A stretch of 64,000 nt of DNA from positions 1-64,000 of the forward strand of contig JANQHE010000023.1 in NCBI GenBank assembly GCA_028282785.1, read 5' to 3'. Each line of letters opens with the position of its first letter. The stretch's first letter is position 1. The notes under the pieces are model-generated. The model saw nothing but the letters and a program-made list of their open reading frames with translations. It did not search any database and was not told the DNA's origin. The DNA comes from Bacteroidales bacterium. GTDB lineage: Bacteria > Bacteroidota > Bacteroidia > Bacteroidales > UBA12077. Both the position numbers and the translations under genes were made by a program. This document shows positions 9,153 to 18,270 of the stretch, one piece after another.

Positions 9153-11612
9153 TTACTCCTGAAAGTAAATGCGCTTTACTCTTGATGAAACGCTTGTGAA
9201 TATCTCGTATGGAATAGTTTCTAAAGCATTTGCAAGATCTGTAACAGGTTGTTCTTTACCAAACACAATTACCTCATCTCCTTCGTGAATATTACAACCT
9301 GTTATATCAACCATACACATATCCATACAAACATTACCTATAATAGGCACAAAAAAACCGTTAATATATAACTTCCCCTTTCCATTACTTAATTTACGAT
9401 TCAGACCATCTGCATATCCAACGGGAATAATTGCAATGGTCATATCATCATTTGCTTTTCCTTTTCTGTTATAACCAATTGTGTCGTCCTTTGTAACCTG
9501 CTTAACCTGAATAACTGTACTTTTTAATGTACTTACCACTGAAAGCTGTTCCTGATTTGTTGCAGATATGCCATATAATCCAATTCCCAAACGAACCATT
9601 TCGAACTGAGCTTCCGGAAAACGTTCAATACCGGCGGAGTTTGAAATATGCCGAATTATCGGGTAATTGAATTTATTGATGATCTTTGCGCTTAATTCAT
9701 CGAATAATGAAATTTGCTTTTTAGTATAATTATCGTGAACAGGGTCTTCGCTACCCACCAAATGAGAAAAGATTGTTGCTACTTTTATCGTTTTTGTTTC
9801 TTTTAAAATCTCTATTAAACGTAGAATTTCACTTTTTAAAAATCCTAAACGATTCATACCTGTATCTAACTTTAAGTGTACAGGATAAACCTTTAGTTTA
9901 GCTTTTTCAAGTTCGTTTATGAATTGTTCTAAAATTCTGAAGTTATATATTTCCGGTTCGAGTTGATATTTTAACATCAGTTCAAAACTACTTTCTTCGG
10001 GATTCATAACTACAATAGGAATTTTTATTCCAGCTTCGCGCAATGCAACTCCTTCATCGGCAAAAGCAACTCCCAGATAATTTACACGCTGATACTGTAA
10101 TATATTTGCAATCTCAAATGTTCCACTTCCATAAGATAAAGCCTTAACCATAACCATTATTTTAGTTTCAGGTTTTAACTTTGATCTGAAATAATTTAGG
10201 TTATGAACCAAAGCATTTAAATTAATTTCCAGTACTGTTCTGTGTGTTTTTTCTTCTAATGCTGACGAAATCCTTTCAAATTGGAAATTCCTTGACCCTT
10301 TTAACAGAATTGCCTCTTCGCAAAAATTTTCTTTATTAAATTCGCTTAAAAAGTCATCTGTTGTATTATAAAAAACTTGACTTAATTTAAACTGATTCTT
10401 TTGTGTTACAATTGATTTACCAATCCCAATTAATTTATTTATTTTGAATTTCTCCAATAATGAAGCTACCAGGGAATATAATTCTTTGTCGCTTTTTCCA
10501 CTTTGAAGTATATCAGATAATATTAAAGTTTTTTTCCTATGCTGATTTTGTTGACTAAGGTAATTTAAAGCAATTTCTAATGAATTTAAATCCGAATTAT
10601 AACTATCATTTATGATTGAACAATTATTGGCTCCTTTTTTCAATTCCATACGCATAGCCACAGGTGGTAAATTTTCAAACCTGTTTTTAAATTCAATTGG
10701 ATTAACCTCTAAAGCGCATATCAATGATAAAACATGAATGGCATCCTCAACCGAAGCCTTATCCGTAAATGGGATCGTTAGGGTATCGTAACATTTTCCT
10801 GAATAAAATTTGATCTCCGTCGTATTCCCTTTTTGGTTTGTTTTTACAACCAGATCGGTTCCCTTATTTTCGGACCAAGTAAAATGTTTCTTTTTGGAAA
10901 GCATATCATCTTTTTGAACAAGCTCGTCAATTAAACCTTGATCTTTTGAGTATACCAAAATATCACTATTGTAAAACAACTTCAATTTCTCAGTTGCTTT
11001 TTCCTTATGATCTTTAAAGTTTTCCTGGTGAGGTTCTCCTATATTTGTTATCAGTCCAATATTTGGCTGGATAATCTTTTCCAGCTTTTCCATTTCCCCT
11101 GGTAATGAAATTCCAGCTTCAAAAATAGCTAAATTATAATTTTCGTCCATCAACCAAACTGACAGTGGGACACCAACCTGAGAATTATAACTTTTTGGAT
11201 TTCTTATAATTCGTTTTTTTCCCTGTAGAATATGATAAATCCATTCTTTTACAATGGTTTTTCCGTTACTCCCTGTAATTCCAATCACAGGATATTTAAA
11301 CTCTTTTCTGTGAAAAGTAGCTAAATCCTGGAGGGCTCTTAATGTGTTTTTCACAATTAAGAAGTTTGCCTTAGGAAAACTAAAATTGTTTTTTGGTAAG
11401 AATTCAACAACAAAATTTTGTATTCCTCGGTTATAAAGCTCATCTATAAACTCATGTCCGTCGTGACGTTTTCCTTTAATTGCAAAAAAAAGCGTATTGG
11501 GCGATGAAATGATATTTCTACTATCAATCAATAGATTATTTATTTCACAATCGTGTTTCCCAACGTATTGTGCTTTAATAATATCTGATATTTGAAGGGT
11601 AGTATAAATCAT
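9153..11612 (-). CDS. murF-alr: bifunctional MurF (UDP-MurNAc-tripeptide:D-Ala-D-Ala ligase) / alanine racemase
   Basis: The 819-residue fusion makes D-alanine and adds D-Ala-D-Ala to the peptidoglycan precursor in the cytoplasm. Residues 1 to about 450 are a Mur ligase with the ATP loop GITGSNGKT at 111-119. Residues about 455-819 are a fold-III alanine racemase with the PLP-lysine segment [10 protein letters not shown], the RLGFLKSE block and the catalytic-Tyr segment TIGYNRKG. This fusion is a known Bacteroidota arrangement. The start overlaps the end of tdk by four bases (ATGA), so the two are translationally coupled. No broken motif is seen. Confidence 0.95.
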   Translation of the reverse strand: MIYTTLQISDIIKAQYVGKHDCEINNLLIDSRNIISSPNTLFFAIKGKRHDGHEFIDELYNRGIQNFVVEFLPKNNFSFPKANFLIVKNTLRALQDLATFHRKEFKYPVIGITGSNGKTIVKEWIYHILQGKKRIIRNPKSYNSQVGVPLSVWLMDENYNLAIFEAGISLPGEMEKLEKIIQPNIGLITNIGEPHQENFKDHKEKATEKLKLFYNSDILVYSKDQGLIDELVQKDDMLSKKKHFTWSENKGTDLVVKTNQKGNTTEIKFYSGKCYDTLTIPFTDKASVEDAIHVLSLICALEVNPIEFKNRFENLPPVAMRMELKKGANNCSIINDSYNSDLNSLEIALNYLSQQNQHRKKTLILSDILQSGKSDKELYSLVASLLEKFKINKLIGIGKSIVTQKNQFKLSQVFYNTTDDFLSEFNKENFCEEAILLKGSRNFQFERISSALEEKTHRTVLEINLNALVHNLNYFRSKLKPETKIMVMVKALSYGSGTFEIANILQYQRVNYLGVAFADEGVALREAGIKIPIVVMNPEESSFELMLKYQLEPEIYNFRILEQFINELEKAKLKVYPVHLKLDTGMNRLGFLKSEILRLIEILKETKTIKVATIFSHLVGSEDPVHDNYTKKQISLFDELSAKIINKFNYPIIRHISNSAGIERFPEAQFEMVRLGIGLYGISATNQEQLSVVSTLKSTVIQVKQVTKDDTIGYNRKGKANDDMTIAIIPVGYADGLNRKLSNGKGKLYINGFFVPIIGNVCMDMCMVDITGCNIHEGDEVIVFGKEQPVTDLANALETIPYEIFTSVSSRVKRIYFQE

Positions 11613-12196
11613 GAATTATCTATATTCATTGTTTTATTGTAACACACCCGGCATAAAGGTTCGTATTCATTAGTTTCGCCTAAAAGTACCAATTTATCAC
11701 TCTCAGCTATTCTATGAGAATATTGTGCCAAATTCCCACATTGCATACAAATAGCATGTACTTTTGTAACATACTCAGCTTCTGCCATTAATGCCGGTAT
11801 CGGGCCAAAAGGTTTACCAAGATAATCCATATCCAAACCAGCTACAATAACACGAATTCCACTATTTGCCAACTTATTACATACTTCAATCAAATTATTA
11901 TCAAAAAATTGAGCTTCATCTATTCCAATAACGTCCACATTTCCTGCTAATAATAAAATATTTCCGGAAGACTCAACCGGTGTTGAACGTATTGTATTTT
12001 CATCATGAGAAACAACTTCTTCTTCCGAATACCTGTTATCAACCAATGGTTTAAAAATCTCAACTTTCAATTTTGCATATTCTGCCCGTTTTAATCTTCT
12101 TATCAATTCTTCAGTTTTTCCTGAAAACATTGATCCGCATATAACCTCGATCCATCCTCTGTTCTTGGTTTTTTTATTTGTACCTTCGAAAAACAT
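11609..12196 (-). CDS. tdk: thymidine kinase, type II
   Basis: Cytoplasmic salvage enzyme phosphorylating thymidine with ATP. The 195-residue protein has the P-loop GSMFSGKT at 21-28, the catalytic region IGIDEAQFF and a zinc-binding lid with two CxxC pairs (CMQCGN and CRVC), which define the type II family. It is first in a two-gene operon with murF-alr, overlapping it by four bases. The start at 12196 gives the usual N-terminus ([13 protein letters not shown]). Confidence 0.95.
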   Translation of the reverse strand: MFFEGTNKKTKNRGWIEVICGSMFSGKTEELIRRLKRAEYAKLKVEIFKPLVDNRYSEEEVVSHDENTIRSTPVESSGNILLLAGNVDVIGIDEAQFFDNNLIEVCNKLANSGIRVIVAGLDMDYLGKPFGPIPALMAEAEYVTKVHAICMQCGNLAQYSHRIAESDKLVLLGETNEYEPLCRVCYNKTMNIDNS

Positions 12197-12224
12197 CTTA
12201 TACCAAATTGTAAACTATTATCGT

Positions 12225-12232
12225 TATTTTTG
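12225..12232 (+). promoter_or_regulatory. -7 box for the gene starting at 12255
   Basis: TATTTTTG matches TAnnTTTG and predicts transcription from about 12239. This rules out the earlier in-frame start at 12165 and supports the ATG at 12255. Confidence 0.5.
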
Positions 12233-12254
12233 CAAAATAAATATCATTCATATT

Positions 12255-13004
12255 ATGAATAAAAAAGAACTGATAAAAAAATTAAATTCAGATATTCAAG
12301 ATATATATTCCACTACAAATAAATTTGAGAATTCTGAAAATATCCATCCTCTTGATATTGATCTTGCACTTTCAAAAGTAAGAAATCTTTATGAGTTATT
12401 ACTTAAACTTGATTCTCGCAATATACAGATAGCTGAAAATCAGAAAGAAGAAATATCAGCACCTGTTAAAAAAGAGGAACAAAAAGAAGAGATTATAAAA
12501 AAAGTTGAAGCTAAACCTAAGGAAGCAGAAACAATACCAGAAAAGAAAGAAGGGGTAACCGAAGAAAAAACTCCTGTTCGCGAACCTGAATTTATTATTG
12601 AAACAGGTTCTGAAGAAAAAAAGGTTGAAGAAATAATTGAAGAGAAAATTGAAACAAAACAAAGCAATACTCCGGAAATAGTTGCAGATAAATTTCAATC
12701 AAAGAAGTTTGTGCATGATAATATTTCGAAGAAAAATGCAAAAAAAGATGTTTCGGCTAAAATGCAATCCAAGCCTATACAAGATATAAATTCAGCTATT
12801 GGTTTGAATGATAGGTTCATTTTTATCCGAGAATTATTCGGAAATAACAAAGACCATTATCATGAAACAGTTCAAGTCTTAAATAACTTTGATACCTATG
12901 ACAATGCGGTTAACTTCTTAGATGAGAATTTTGATTGGGAACCTGAAAATGAAAATTACGAACGTTTAAAAGAATTAGTGCGAAGGAAATTCGCTACCAA
13001 ATAA
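12255..13004 (+). CDS. conserved Bacteroidota protein with charged linker and C-terminal helical domain
   Basis: The 249-residue cytoplasmic protein has three parts. There is an N-terminal helix (ELIKKLNSDIQDIYSTT). A low-complexity Lys/Glu-rich linker spans residues about 65-160. The C-terminal domain of about 65 residues (LNDRFIFIRELFGNNKDHYH through FDWEPENENYERLKELVRRK) is the part usually conserved in Bacteroidota. No catalytic motif is seen and I do not recognise a function. It is divergent from tdk and seven bases upstream of rsmI, so it probably shares a transcript with rsmI. Confidence 0.75.
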   Translation: MNKKELIKKLNSDIQDIYSTTNKFENSENIHPLDIDLALSKVRNLYELLLKLDSRNIQIAENQKEEISAPVKKEEQKEEIIKKVEAKPKEAETIPEKKEGVTEEKTPVREPEFIIETGSEEKKVEEIIEEKIETKQSNTPEIVADKFQSKKFVHDNISKKNAKKDVSAKMQSKPIQDINSAIGLNDRFIFIRELFGNNKDHYHETVQVLNNFDTYDNAVNFLDENFDWEPENENYERLKELVRRKFATK

Positions 13005-13011
13005 TACGAAT

Positions 13012-13683
13012 ATGAGCAAACTCTATCTAGTTCCTACCCCAATAGGCAATCTCGAAGATATTACTTTAAGAGCTATTCGCATTTTGAAGGAAGTAGATGT
13101 TATTCTGGCAGAAGATACAAGAAAAACGGGAATTCTTTTAAAAAACTTTGAAATTGAAAAACCGACCTTAGCACATCATAAATTTAATGAACATAAAGCA
13201 TTACCGGCAATAGTTGAAAGAATAAAGAACGGAGAAACTATGGCCTTGGTTTCGGATGCAGGTACACCGGGAATTTCCGATCCTGGCTTTCTAATTTCAC
13301 GTGCTTGCATTGAAAATGATATAGAAATTGAATGTTTACCAGGAGCCACTGCGTTTATACCTGCACTTGTTAATTCCGGTTTACCAAATGACAGATTTTC
13401 ATTTGAAGGATTCTTACCGCAGAAAAAAGGAAGACAAAAGCGACTTGGTGAGTTAGTTGAAGAACATAAAACTATGGTGTTTTATGAATCACCATACAGG
13501 CTATTAAAAACACTTAATCAATTTGCAGAAGTATTTGGAGAGGACCGTAGAGCCAGTGTATCAAGGGAATTAACAAAAATCCATGAAGAAAATAAGAGAG
13601 GTACACTTAAGGAACTCATTGATTATTTTAATACTTCGACAATTAAAGGAGAAATCGTTATTATAATCGAAGGAAATCGTTAA
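13012..13683 (+). CDS. rsmI: 16S rRNA (cytidine-1402-2'-O)-methyltransferase
   Basis: SAM-dependent methylase of the ribosomal P-site nucleotide C1402. The 223-residue protein shows the RsmI signatures: YLVPTPIGNLEDITLRAI at the N-terminus, AEDTRKTGILLKNF, ALVSDAGTPGISDPGF and the CLPGATAFIPALVNSGLP loop of the tetrapyrrole-methylase fold. It lacks the extra C-terminal HTH region of longer homologues, which is common in Bacteroidota. It follows the 12255 gene closely and converges on the small gene at 13693. Confidence 0.93.
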   Translation: MSKLYLVPTPIGNLEDITLRAIRILKEVDVILAEDTRKTGILLKNFEIEKPTLAHHKFNEHKALPAIVERIKNGETMALVSDAGTPGISDPGFLISRACIENDIEIECLPGATAFIPALVNSGLPNDRFSFEGFLPQKKGRQKRLGELVEEHKTMVFYESPYRLLKTLNQFAEVFGEDRRASVSRELTKIHEENKRGTLKELIDYFNTSTIKGEIVIIIEGNR

Positions 13684-13692
13684 GATTTTGGG

Positions 13693-13950
13693 CTAACTTT
13701 TTTTTAACACTTCATGTTCATTAAAAACAGGTAGGACAAATTCATCTAATTCTTCATAAGTAGAATTAGATGTAAACAAATCTTCCGGAATTTTGATATC
13801 AAAAATAAGTTGCATTCTTTGCCTAATTAAATCTAAGTCCTCAGCAGTTAGATTAAGGTTTTCTTTTAAACTTCTAGCAGGCTTCAATTCGATTGATTCC
13901 GGAAGTAAATCTGAAATTATTCTTTTTATAATAACATCAATAACTTTCAT
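13693..13950 (-). CDS. small acyl-carrier-protein-like protein without the phosphopantetheine serine
   Basis: The 85-residue protein aligns by eye with the ACP fold: helix I (VIIKRIISDLLPE), then SLKENLNLTAEDLDLIRQRM where ACPs have SL.DDLG.DSLD, then IFDIKIPEDLF and a final helix (TYEELDEFVLPVF). At the place of the modified serine it has aspartate (TAEDLD), so it probably cannot carry a prosthetic group. It may be a regulatory or structural ACP-fold protein. The match is by pattern only, so confidence is modest. The region upstream holds palindromes of the TetR-operator type. Confidence 0.5.
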   Translation of the reverse strand: MKVIDVIIKRIISDLLPESIELKPARSLKENLNLTAEDLDLIRQRMQLIFDIKIPEDLFTSNSTYEELDEFVLPVFNEHEVLKKS

Positions 13951-14027
13951 ATTGAAGCCAATTTTTAAGATAAATTGGTCGCGAAGGACGCATTTTAAGA
14001 GCGAATAAAACTGTACTATAAAAAATT

Positions 14028-14042
14028 ACCGAACCAAAAATA
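14028..14042 (-). promoter_or_regulatory. -7 box with adjoining ACCGAAC half-site upstream of the ACP-like gene
   Basis: On the minus strand TATTTTTG (plus-strand 14035-14042) fits TAnnTTTG for the gene starting at 13950. The plus strand reads ACCGAAC at 14028-14034, the same half-site found in the two palindromes further upstream. Confidence 0.4.
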
Positions 14043-14095
14043 GAAATGAAGTAAAGTTTAGAACTTCTTACTTGCGTCCACACGACCATTTTTAT

Positions 14096-14109
14096 ACCGA
14101 ACGTTTGGT
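14096..14109. promoter_or_regulatory. TetR-type operator-like palindrome, copy 1
   Basis: ACCGAACGTTTGGT, a palindrome with one mismatched pair. It shares the ACCGAACGTT core with the copy at 14169, whose centre lies 73 bp away. Confidence 0.5.
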
Positions 14110-14168
14110 TTTTGCCTAGTTTGTATCTAACACCCTATTGCAATTTCATGATTAATAAGAGTGATTAA

Positions 14169-14182
14169 ACCGAACGTTCGGT
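14169..14182. promoter_or_regulatory. TetR-type operator-like palindrome, copy 2
   Basis: ACCGAACGTTCGGT is a perfect 14-base palindrome of the kind many TetR-family repressors bind. No TetR gene is present in the window. Confidence 0.55.
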
Positions 14183-14199
14183 CTGTAAAACTACAACAA

Positions 14200-14234
14200 A
14201 AAAAATACTAACCAAAAAAAAGTCAGTATTTTTT
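14200..14234 (-). terminator. terminator of the RNA helicase gene
   Basis: AAAAAATACT (14200-14209) and AGTATTTTTT (14225-14234) form a perfect 10-bp stem with T-runs on both strands, directly after the helicase stop. Confidence 0.75.
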
Positions 14235-14245
14235 ATGTTAAATTT

Positions 14246-16027
14246 TTATTTTCTTTTTCTCGAACGTTTTCCGGAATCAGATTTATTTCCTGATTTTCTT
14301 CTTGAACGGTCCTTATCTCTTGATCTATTCCTCTCGGATCTATTCCTTTCGCTTCGTTTAGTGGCACGTTCGGAATCTCCTCCTTTTGGTTTTTCTTTTG
14401 CTATTTCAGAATTAACCTTTACACCCTCGAAAACTGATGAACTTAATCCATCCAATACTTTATCCGTAAATTGCTTATCAATTTCAAAGAATGAAAATGA
14501 TTTCATGATATCAATTTTACCTATTGCTATATTTCTTTCCCGGGTTGATTCATTTATTAATCCCATCAAACGTTGAGCATTTAATCCTTGATTTTTTCCA
14601 ACATTTATAAACAAACGCTTAAAATCCTTACTACTAACTCGTCGTTTACCTTTATCCTTTTCTTTCCTACCTGCCGACAGCTGCCTAAATTCTTTTTCAT
14701 CAGGAATATTTAGGTCAGGAGCATTTTTATAATAATCCAGGAATCTGTTAAACTCCAGTGAAACAAATCTTTTGATTAAATCTTCCTTATCCAGCCATTC
14801 CAATTTTTTATAAATCTCAGGCAAGAATCCATCAATTTGACCATGATCAATATCTACTCTTTCCATTCTATCAATTAAATGGAACAGCTGTTTTTTACAG
14901 ACCTCCTTCCCTGTCGGGATTTCTGCTTTTTCGAAATTTTTATTGATTTTTTTCTCAATTTCCTTAATTCTATACCTCTCACGTAAATGAACAATTGCTA
15001 TAGATATTCCTGTTTTTCCAGCTCTACCCGTACGACCACTTCTATGTGTATATGCTTCAATATCGTCGGGTAAATTATAATTAATTACATGGGAAAGATC
15101 ATTCACATCTAATCCTCGAGCTGCAACATCAGTGGCAACAAGCATTTGTAAATTTTTCAATCTAAACCGGCTCATTACATGATCACGTTGCGCTTGTGAT
15201 AGATCTCCATGAAGGGCATCCGCATTATAACCATCTTTTATAAGCCATTCAGCAACTTCTTTTGTTTCCATTCGGGTACGGCAAAAGATAATTGCATAAA
15301 TATCCGGATTCATATCCGCAATTCTTTTTAAAGCTAAATAACGATCGCGCGCATGAACCAGGTAATAAAGATGCTTTACGCTTTCTGCTCCGGCATTTTT
15401 CTTACCTACAGTGATTTCCTCGGGATTCTTCATGTAATTTTTCGCTATTGCAGCGACTTCTTTTGGCATTGTAGCTGAAAAAAGCAAGGTTCTCCTTTCA
15501 TCAGGCACAGATTCCAATATATCATTCAAATCTTCACGAAAACCCATATTTAGCATTTCGTCTGCCTCATCGAGAACAACTGTTTGTACATTGGTAATAT
15601 CCGCTTTTTTTCTTTTGATTAAATCCAGCATTCTACCAGGTGTTGCTACAATTACATGCACTCCCATTCTTAATCCTCTAATTTGAGCATCGATGTTTGC
15701 ACCACCATAAACCGGCAATACTTTTAATCCCTTAATATATTTGGAATACGCCATCAGATCCTTTGCAATTTGAACGCACAACTCCCTGGTTGGGGAAAGG
15801 ATCAAAGCTTGCGGATACTTTTCTTTTACATTAACCTGCTGTACAATTGGTAAACCAAACGCTGCTGTTTTTCCGGTTCCTGTTTGTGCTAATGCAACAA
15901 TATCGCGGTTTGTTTCAAGTAAAACCGGAATTACTTCTTTTTGAACGGGCATTGCTTCTTCAAAACCCAATTCGTTAATTCCCTTTAGGATATCTTCCTG
16001 GATACCTAAATCGGTAAATTTTGTCAT
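14246..16027 (-). CDS. DEAD-box ATP-dependent RNA helicase with DbpA-type RNA-binding domain
   Basis: Cytoplasmic RNA helicase of the CsdA/DbpA type, acting in ribosome assembly or mRNA decay. The 593-residue protein has AQTGTGKTAAF (Walker A), LDEADEMLNMGF (DEAD), SATMP (motif III) and HRSGRTGRAG (motif VI). Towards the C-terminus there is a DbpA-like RNA-binding domain (FKRLFINVGKNQGLNAQRLM), ending in an Arg/Ser/Lys-rich basic tail. I start at the ATG at 16027, not 16063, because GGAGG lies about seven bases before it and the protein then begins MTKFTDLG as in homologues. A -7 box at 16241 implies a 5' leader of about 200 nt. Confidence 0.93.
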   Translation of the reverse strand: MTKFTDLGIQEDILKGINELGFEEAMPVQKEVIPVLLETNRDIVALAQTGTGKTAAFGLPIVQQVNVKEKYPQALILSPTRELCVQIAKDLMAYSKYIKGLKVLPVYGGANIDAQIRGLRMGVHVIVATPGRMLDLIKRKKADITNVQTVVLDEADEMLNMGFREDLNDILESVPDERRTLLFSATMPKEVAAIAKNYMKNPEEITVGKKNAGAESVKHLYYLVHARDRYLALKRIADMNPDIYAIIFCRTRMETKEVAEWLIKDGYNADALHGDLSQAQRDHVMSRFRLKNLQMLVATDVAARGLDVNDLSHVINYNLPDDIEAYTHRSGRTGRAGKTGISIAIVHLRERYRIKEIEKKINKNFEKAEIPTGKEVCKKQLFHLIDRMERVDIDHGQIDGFLPEIYKKLEWLDKEDLIKRFVSLEFNRFLDYYKNAPDLNIPDEKEFRQLSAGRKEKDKGKRRVSSKDFKRLFINVGKNQGLNAQRLMGLINESTRERNIAIGKIDIMKSFSFFEIDKQFTDKVLDGLSSSVFEGVKVNSEIAKEKPKGGDSERATKRSERNRSERNRSRDKDRSRRKSGNKSDSGKRSRKRK

Positions 16028-16240
16028 TATGTTTTCCTCCCGTGCTTTCAGATTCCCAAACAATACCGATAGTATTTTTAATTACATTTCTTTCTAAATA
16101 CTCCTTTAAAATTGAATCGGCACTTACAATTCCACTTCCAAAATCCAATTCCAATCCTTAAAATCTTATTGAATAAGAATTGTACAGCTTGCCAAAAGCC
16201 GGTCAGATACCAAAAAACACTTTTAATTATTATAAGGGCG

Positions 16241-16248
16241 CAAAGGTA
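16241..16248 (-). promoter_or_regulatory. -7 box of the RNA helicase gene
   Basis: Minus-strand TACCTTTG fits TAnnTTTG. It would give a transcript start near 16234 and an untranslated leader of roughly 207 nt before the start codon at 16027. Confidence 0.45.
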
Positions 16249-16330
16249 GAATAATTATTTGATTTTGAGGGATTTTTTGAAATTATTTTTAGCTTATAGT
16301 CCTTATGGTTTTAAAAACCTTAAATATATA

Positions 16331-17074
16331 TTAACAATCATCAAACCCGGGACGTCTAAATTCCATTGCCGTGGGATAAACCTTTAGTATATCTCGTTTT
16401 ATTTTAGCTAATTGGGCAAGAAACCGAAGTAAATCATCTTCGAAGTCCGGCATTTTTTCTAAAATTAATCCTAAAGCTGCTATTGACCTGTCAATAGCAA
16501 TAATGGCAATTTTTGCCGATCCTTTTTGATCATAGTCCTCATATTCATCAGGTACGTCTCCAAAATCAAGCATCGACCTATGTACTTTTGCTGAAATAAA
16601 TAGGCTATACCACTGTACAACCTCCAGTGCATTCTTAAATTTCAACGCTATATTTTCATCAACTAATAACAATTTTTGTGCTGTTTCATTTAACTTTTCA
16701 CTATTACCTTTTAGCCAGTTTATCATATTAAGACCATATTCTCTTGCATGCTCTTCGATTTCTACATTTTTTACTTCCAATTTACAATCTTCCTCATCTA
16801 TATTATCTAAATCTATTCCAAGCTCTTCAGCATGTTCTCTTATCATATCAAAAGTAGCTTCGAAAATCATGCTTAAATCTTTCCAAAATTTTTCGTTGTT
16901 CAGGTCAACATCTTCTTGATTACTTTCTAAACCTTCGGTCAAAACATAATTTCCACATTTACTAGTAAATGGACATCTTTCGCACCACCGGTCACAATAA
17001 TTGTGAATACCCGGAATAAGATCTTTTCTACTGCCCAGTTCATCAAGTTTTTTCCTGTATTCTTGCTTATCCAT
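16331..17074 (-). CDS. conserved hypothetical protein with Cys-rich N-terminus
   Basis: The 247-residue cytoplasmic protein has a four-cysteine cluster near the N-terminus (CDRWCERCPFTSKC, residues about 27-40), likely a metal site. This is followed by an acidic, mostly helical region with no catalytic motif that I recognise. It lies 16 bases downstream of the radical SAM gene on the same strand, so the two form an operon and probably work together. The cysteine spacing resembles short iron-sulfur or zinc sites, but which metal cannot be read from sequence. Confidence 0.7.
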   Translation of the reverse strand: MDKQEYRKKLDELGSRKDLIPGIHNYCDRWCERCPFTSKCGNYVLTEGLESNQEDVDLNNEKFWKDLSMIFEATFDMIREHAEELGIDLDNIDEEDCKLEVKNVEIEEHAREYGLNMINWLKGNSEKLNETAQKLLLVDENIALKFKNALEVVQWYSLFISAKVHRSMLDFGDVPDEYEDYDQKGSAKIAIIAIDRSIAALGLILEKMPDFEDDLLRFLAQLAKIKRDILKVYPTAMEFRRPGFDDC

Positions 17075-17090
17075 TGTAACTTTTAAATAT

Positions 17091-18215
17091 TTAGTGATTT
17101 AATAATTTCTCATAATATCCGGAAGTTCCGGTATCTAAGATTTCCAGAATTATCTTTTCAGACACGCTCCCAATTCCTTTTAGTGTTTGTAATTTATTTC
17201 GATATTCGGAAACAGGTTCTTTTAATTGAGAAATGGAATAAGCTCCATAACCATAAGGTGATTTTTGGCCTTTTTGCTTAAGGATATAATCCATTTGGCC
17301 GAGAATTACTGCAACCAAGTCATTCCGGTCAATGAATCGATTATATAACCAGGCCGGAATTCTAATCGGAATCTTATATTTCCTTGCTAAATTTAGAAAA
17401 AGTGAATTAACTGAATTATAGTATTCATAGGATGCTCCTCCCCATTTATTGCCTTTGTAAATCATACCATATTCATGTAATAGATCTGGATAATGTTCCT
17501 TAAGTACATTATAAAAATGATCTTGTTGGCGTCCTTCTTTTAAAGTCATTCCTCCGAAAATGATAAAATCCACATCGGCTTCTTTAAAACCACGAATTGA
17601 GTTTTCCAATTGATCGGGTAAATCAGTAATAAATGGTATCACAGGCATTAAAAAAGCTCCAACCGAAAAACCCTGCTTCTTAAAAAATGAAATAGCTTCC
17701 AGTCTTTCTGCTGCAGAAGGAACGCCAGGCTCCATAATTTTACAAACTTTGTCGTTAACACCGGAAAAACTAAAGCTTACAAATGCCCTCGATTTTTGGT
17801 TTATCTCCTGCAAAATATCGATGTCTCTTTTTACCAAGGTAGATTTAGTTAATACATGCACAGGAAAATCGTATTGATAAACTATTTTTAATACATTCCT
17901 TGAAAGTTCATACTTTTTATCCAGTGCATTATAGCTATCACCAACACCGCCACCGATCATAATAAACCCTTTTTTCAGAGGATTTCTTTTCCTGGTTGGG
18001 TCAAGCTCTCTTTTTAATAATTCAGGGGCATTTATTTTAACTTCAATATCTTTTCCAAATTCTCCTTCAACATAATATCCTTCTGCCCTTCCATCACAAT
18101 AAGCACAATTATGTAAACAACCGCGGTATAAATTCATACCATAACGTGCAACGAACCAGGAGTCTACCATCTTATGTTTTCTCAATAAAGATTTAGCTTG
18201 TATTTCTGTAACCAT
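17091..18215 (-). CDS. SPL-like radical SAM protein
   Basis: The 374-residue protein has the iron-sulfur motif CLHNCAYC (Cx3Cx2C) preceded by MNLYRGC, the N-terminal pattern of the spore-photoproduct-lyase-like radical SAM group. An SAM-binding GGVGDSYNALD segment follows. The C-terminal ~70 residues (LKGIGSVSEKIILEILDTG) resemble a helix-hairpin-helix DNA-binding element, which suggests a DNA substrate. It is co-transcribed with the Cys-rich gene downstream. The exact reaction is not known to me; DNA repair is an inference from the SplB-like core plus HhH. Confidence 0.8.
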   Translation of the reverse strand: MVTEIQAKSLLRKHKMVDSWFVARYGMNLYRGCLHNCAYCDGRAEGYYVEGEFGKDIEVKINAPELLKRELDPTRKRNPLKKGFIMIGGGVGDSYNALDKKYELSRNVLKIVYQYDFPVHVLTKSTLVKRDIDILQEINQKSRAFVSFSFSGVNDKVCKIMEPGVPSAAERLEAISFFKKQGFSVGAFLMPVIPFITDLPDQLENSIRGFKEADVDFIIFGGMTLKEGRQQDHFYNVLKEHYPDLLHEYGMIYKGNKWGGASYEYYNSVNSLFLNLARKYKIPIRIPAWLYNRFIDRNDLVAVILGQMDYILKQKGQKSPYGYGAYSISQLKEPVSEYRNKLQTLKGIGSVSEKIILEILDTGTSGYYEKLLNH

Positions 18216-18229
18216 TCAATAAAAATAAA

Positions 18230-18257
18230 AAAAGGGATTGATTCACTCAACCCTTTT
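18230..18257 (-). terminator. terminator of ssb
   Basis: AAAAGGGATTGA pairs with TCAACCCTTTT around a short loop. T-rich sequence follows on the minus strand. Confidence 0.7.
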
Positions 18258-18270
18258 CTCAAATAAAGAT

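Noticed and set aside
12165-12254. Upstream extension of the Lys/Glu-rich gene, overlapping tdk
   Set aside because: The -7 box at 12225-12232 lies downstream of that start, and the extension is antisense to the tdk start.
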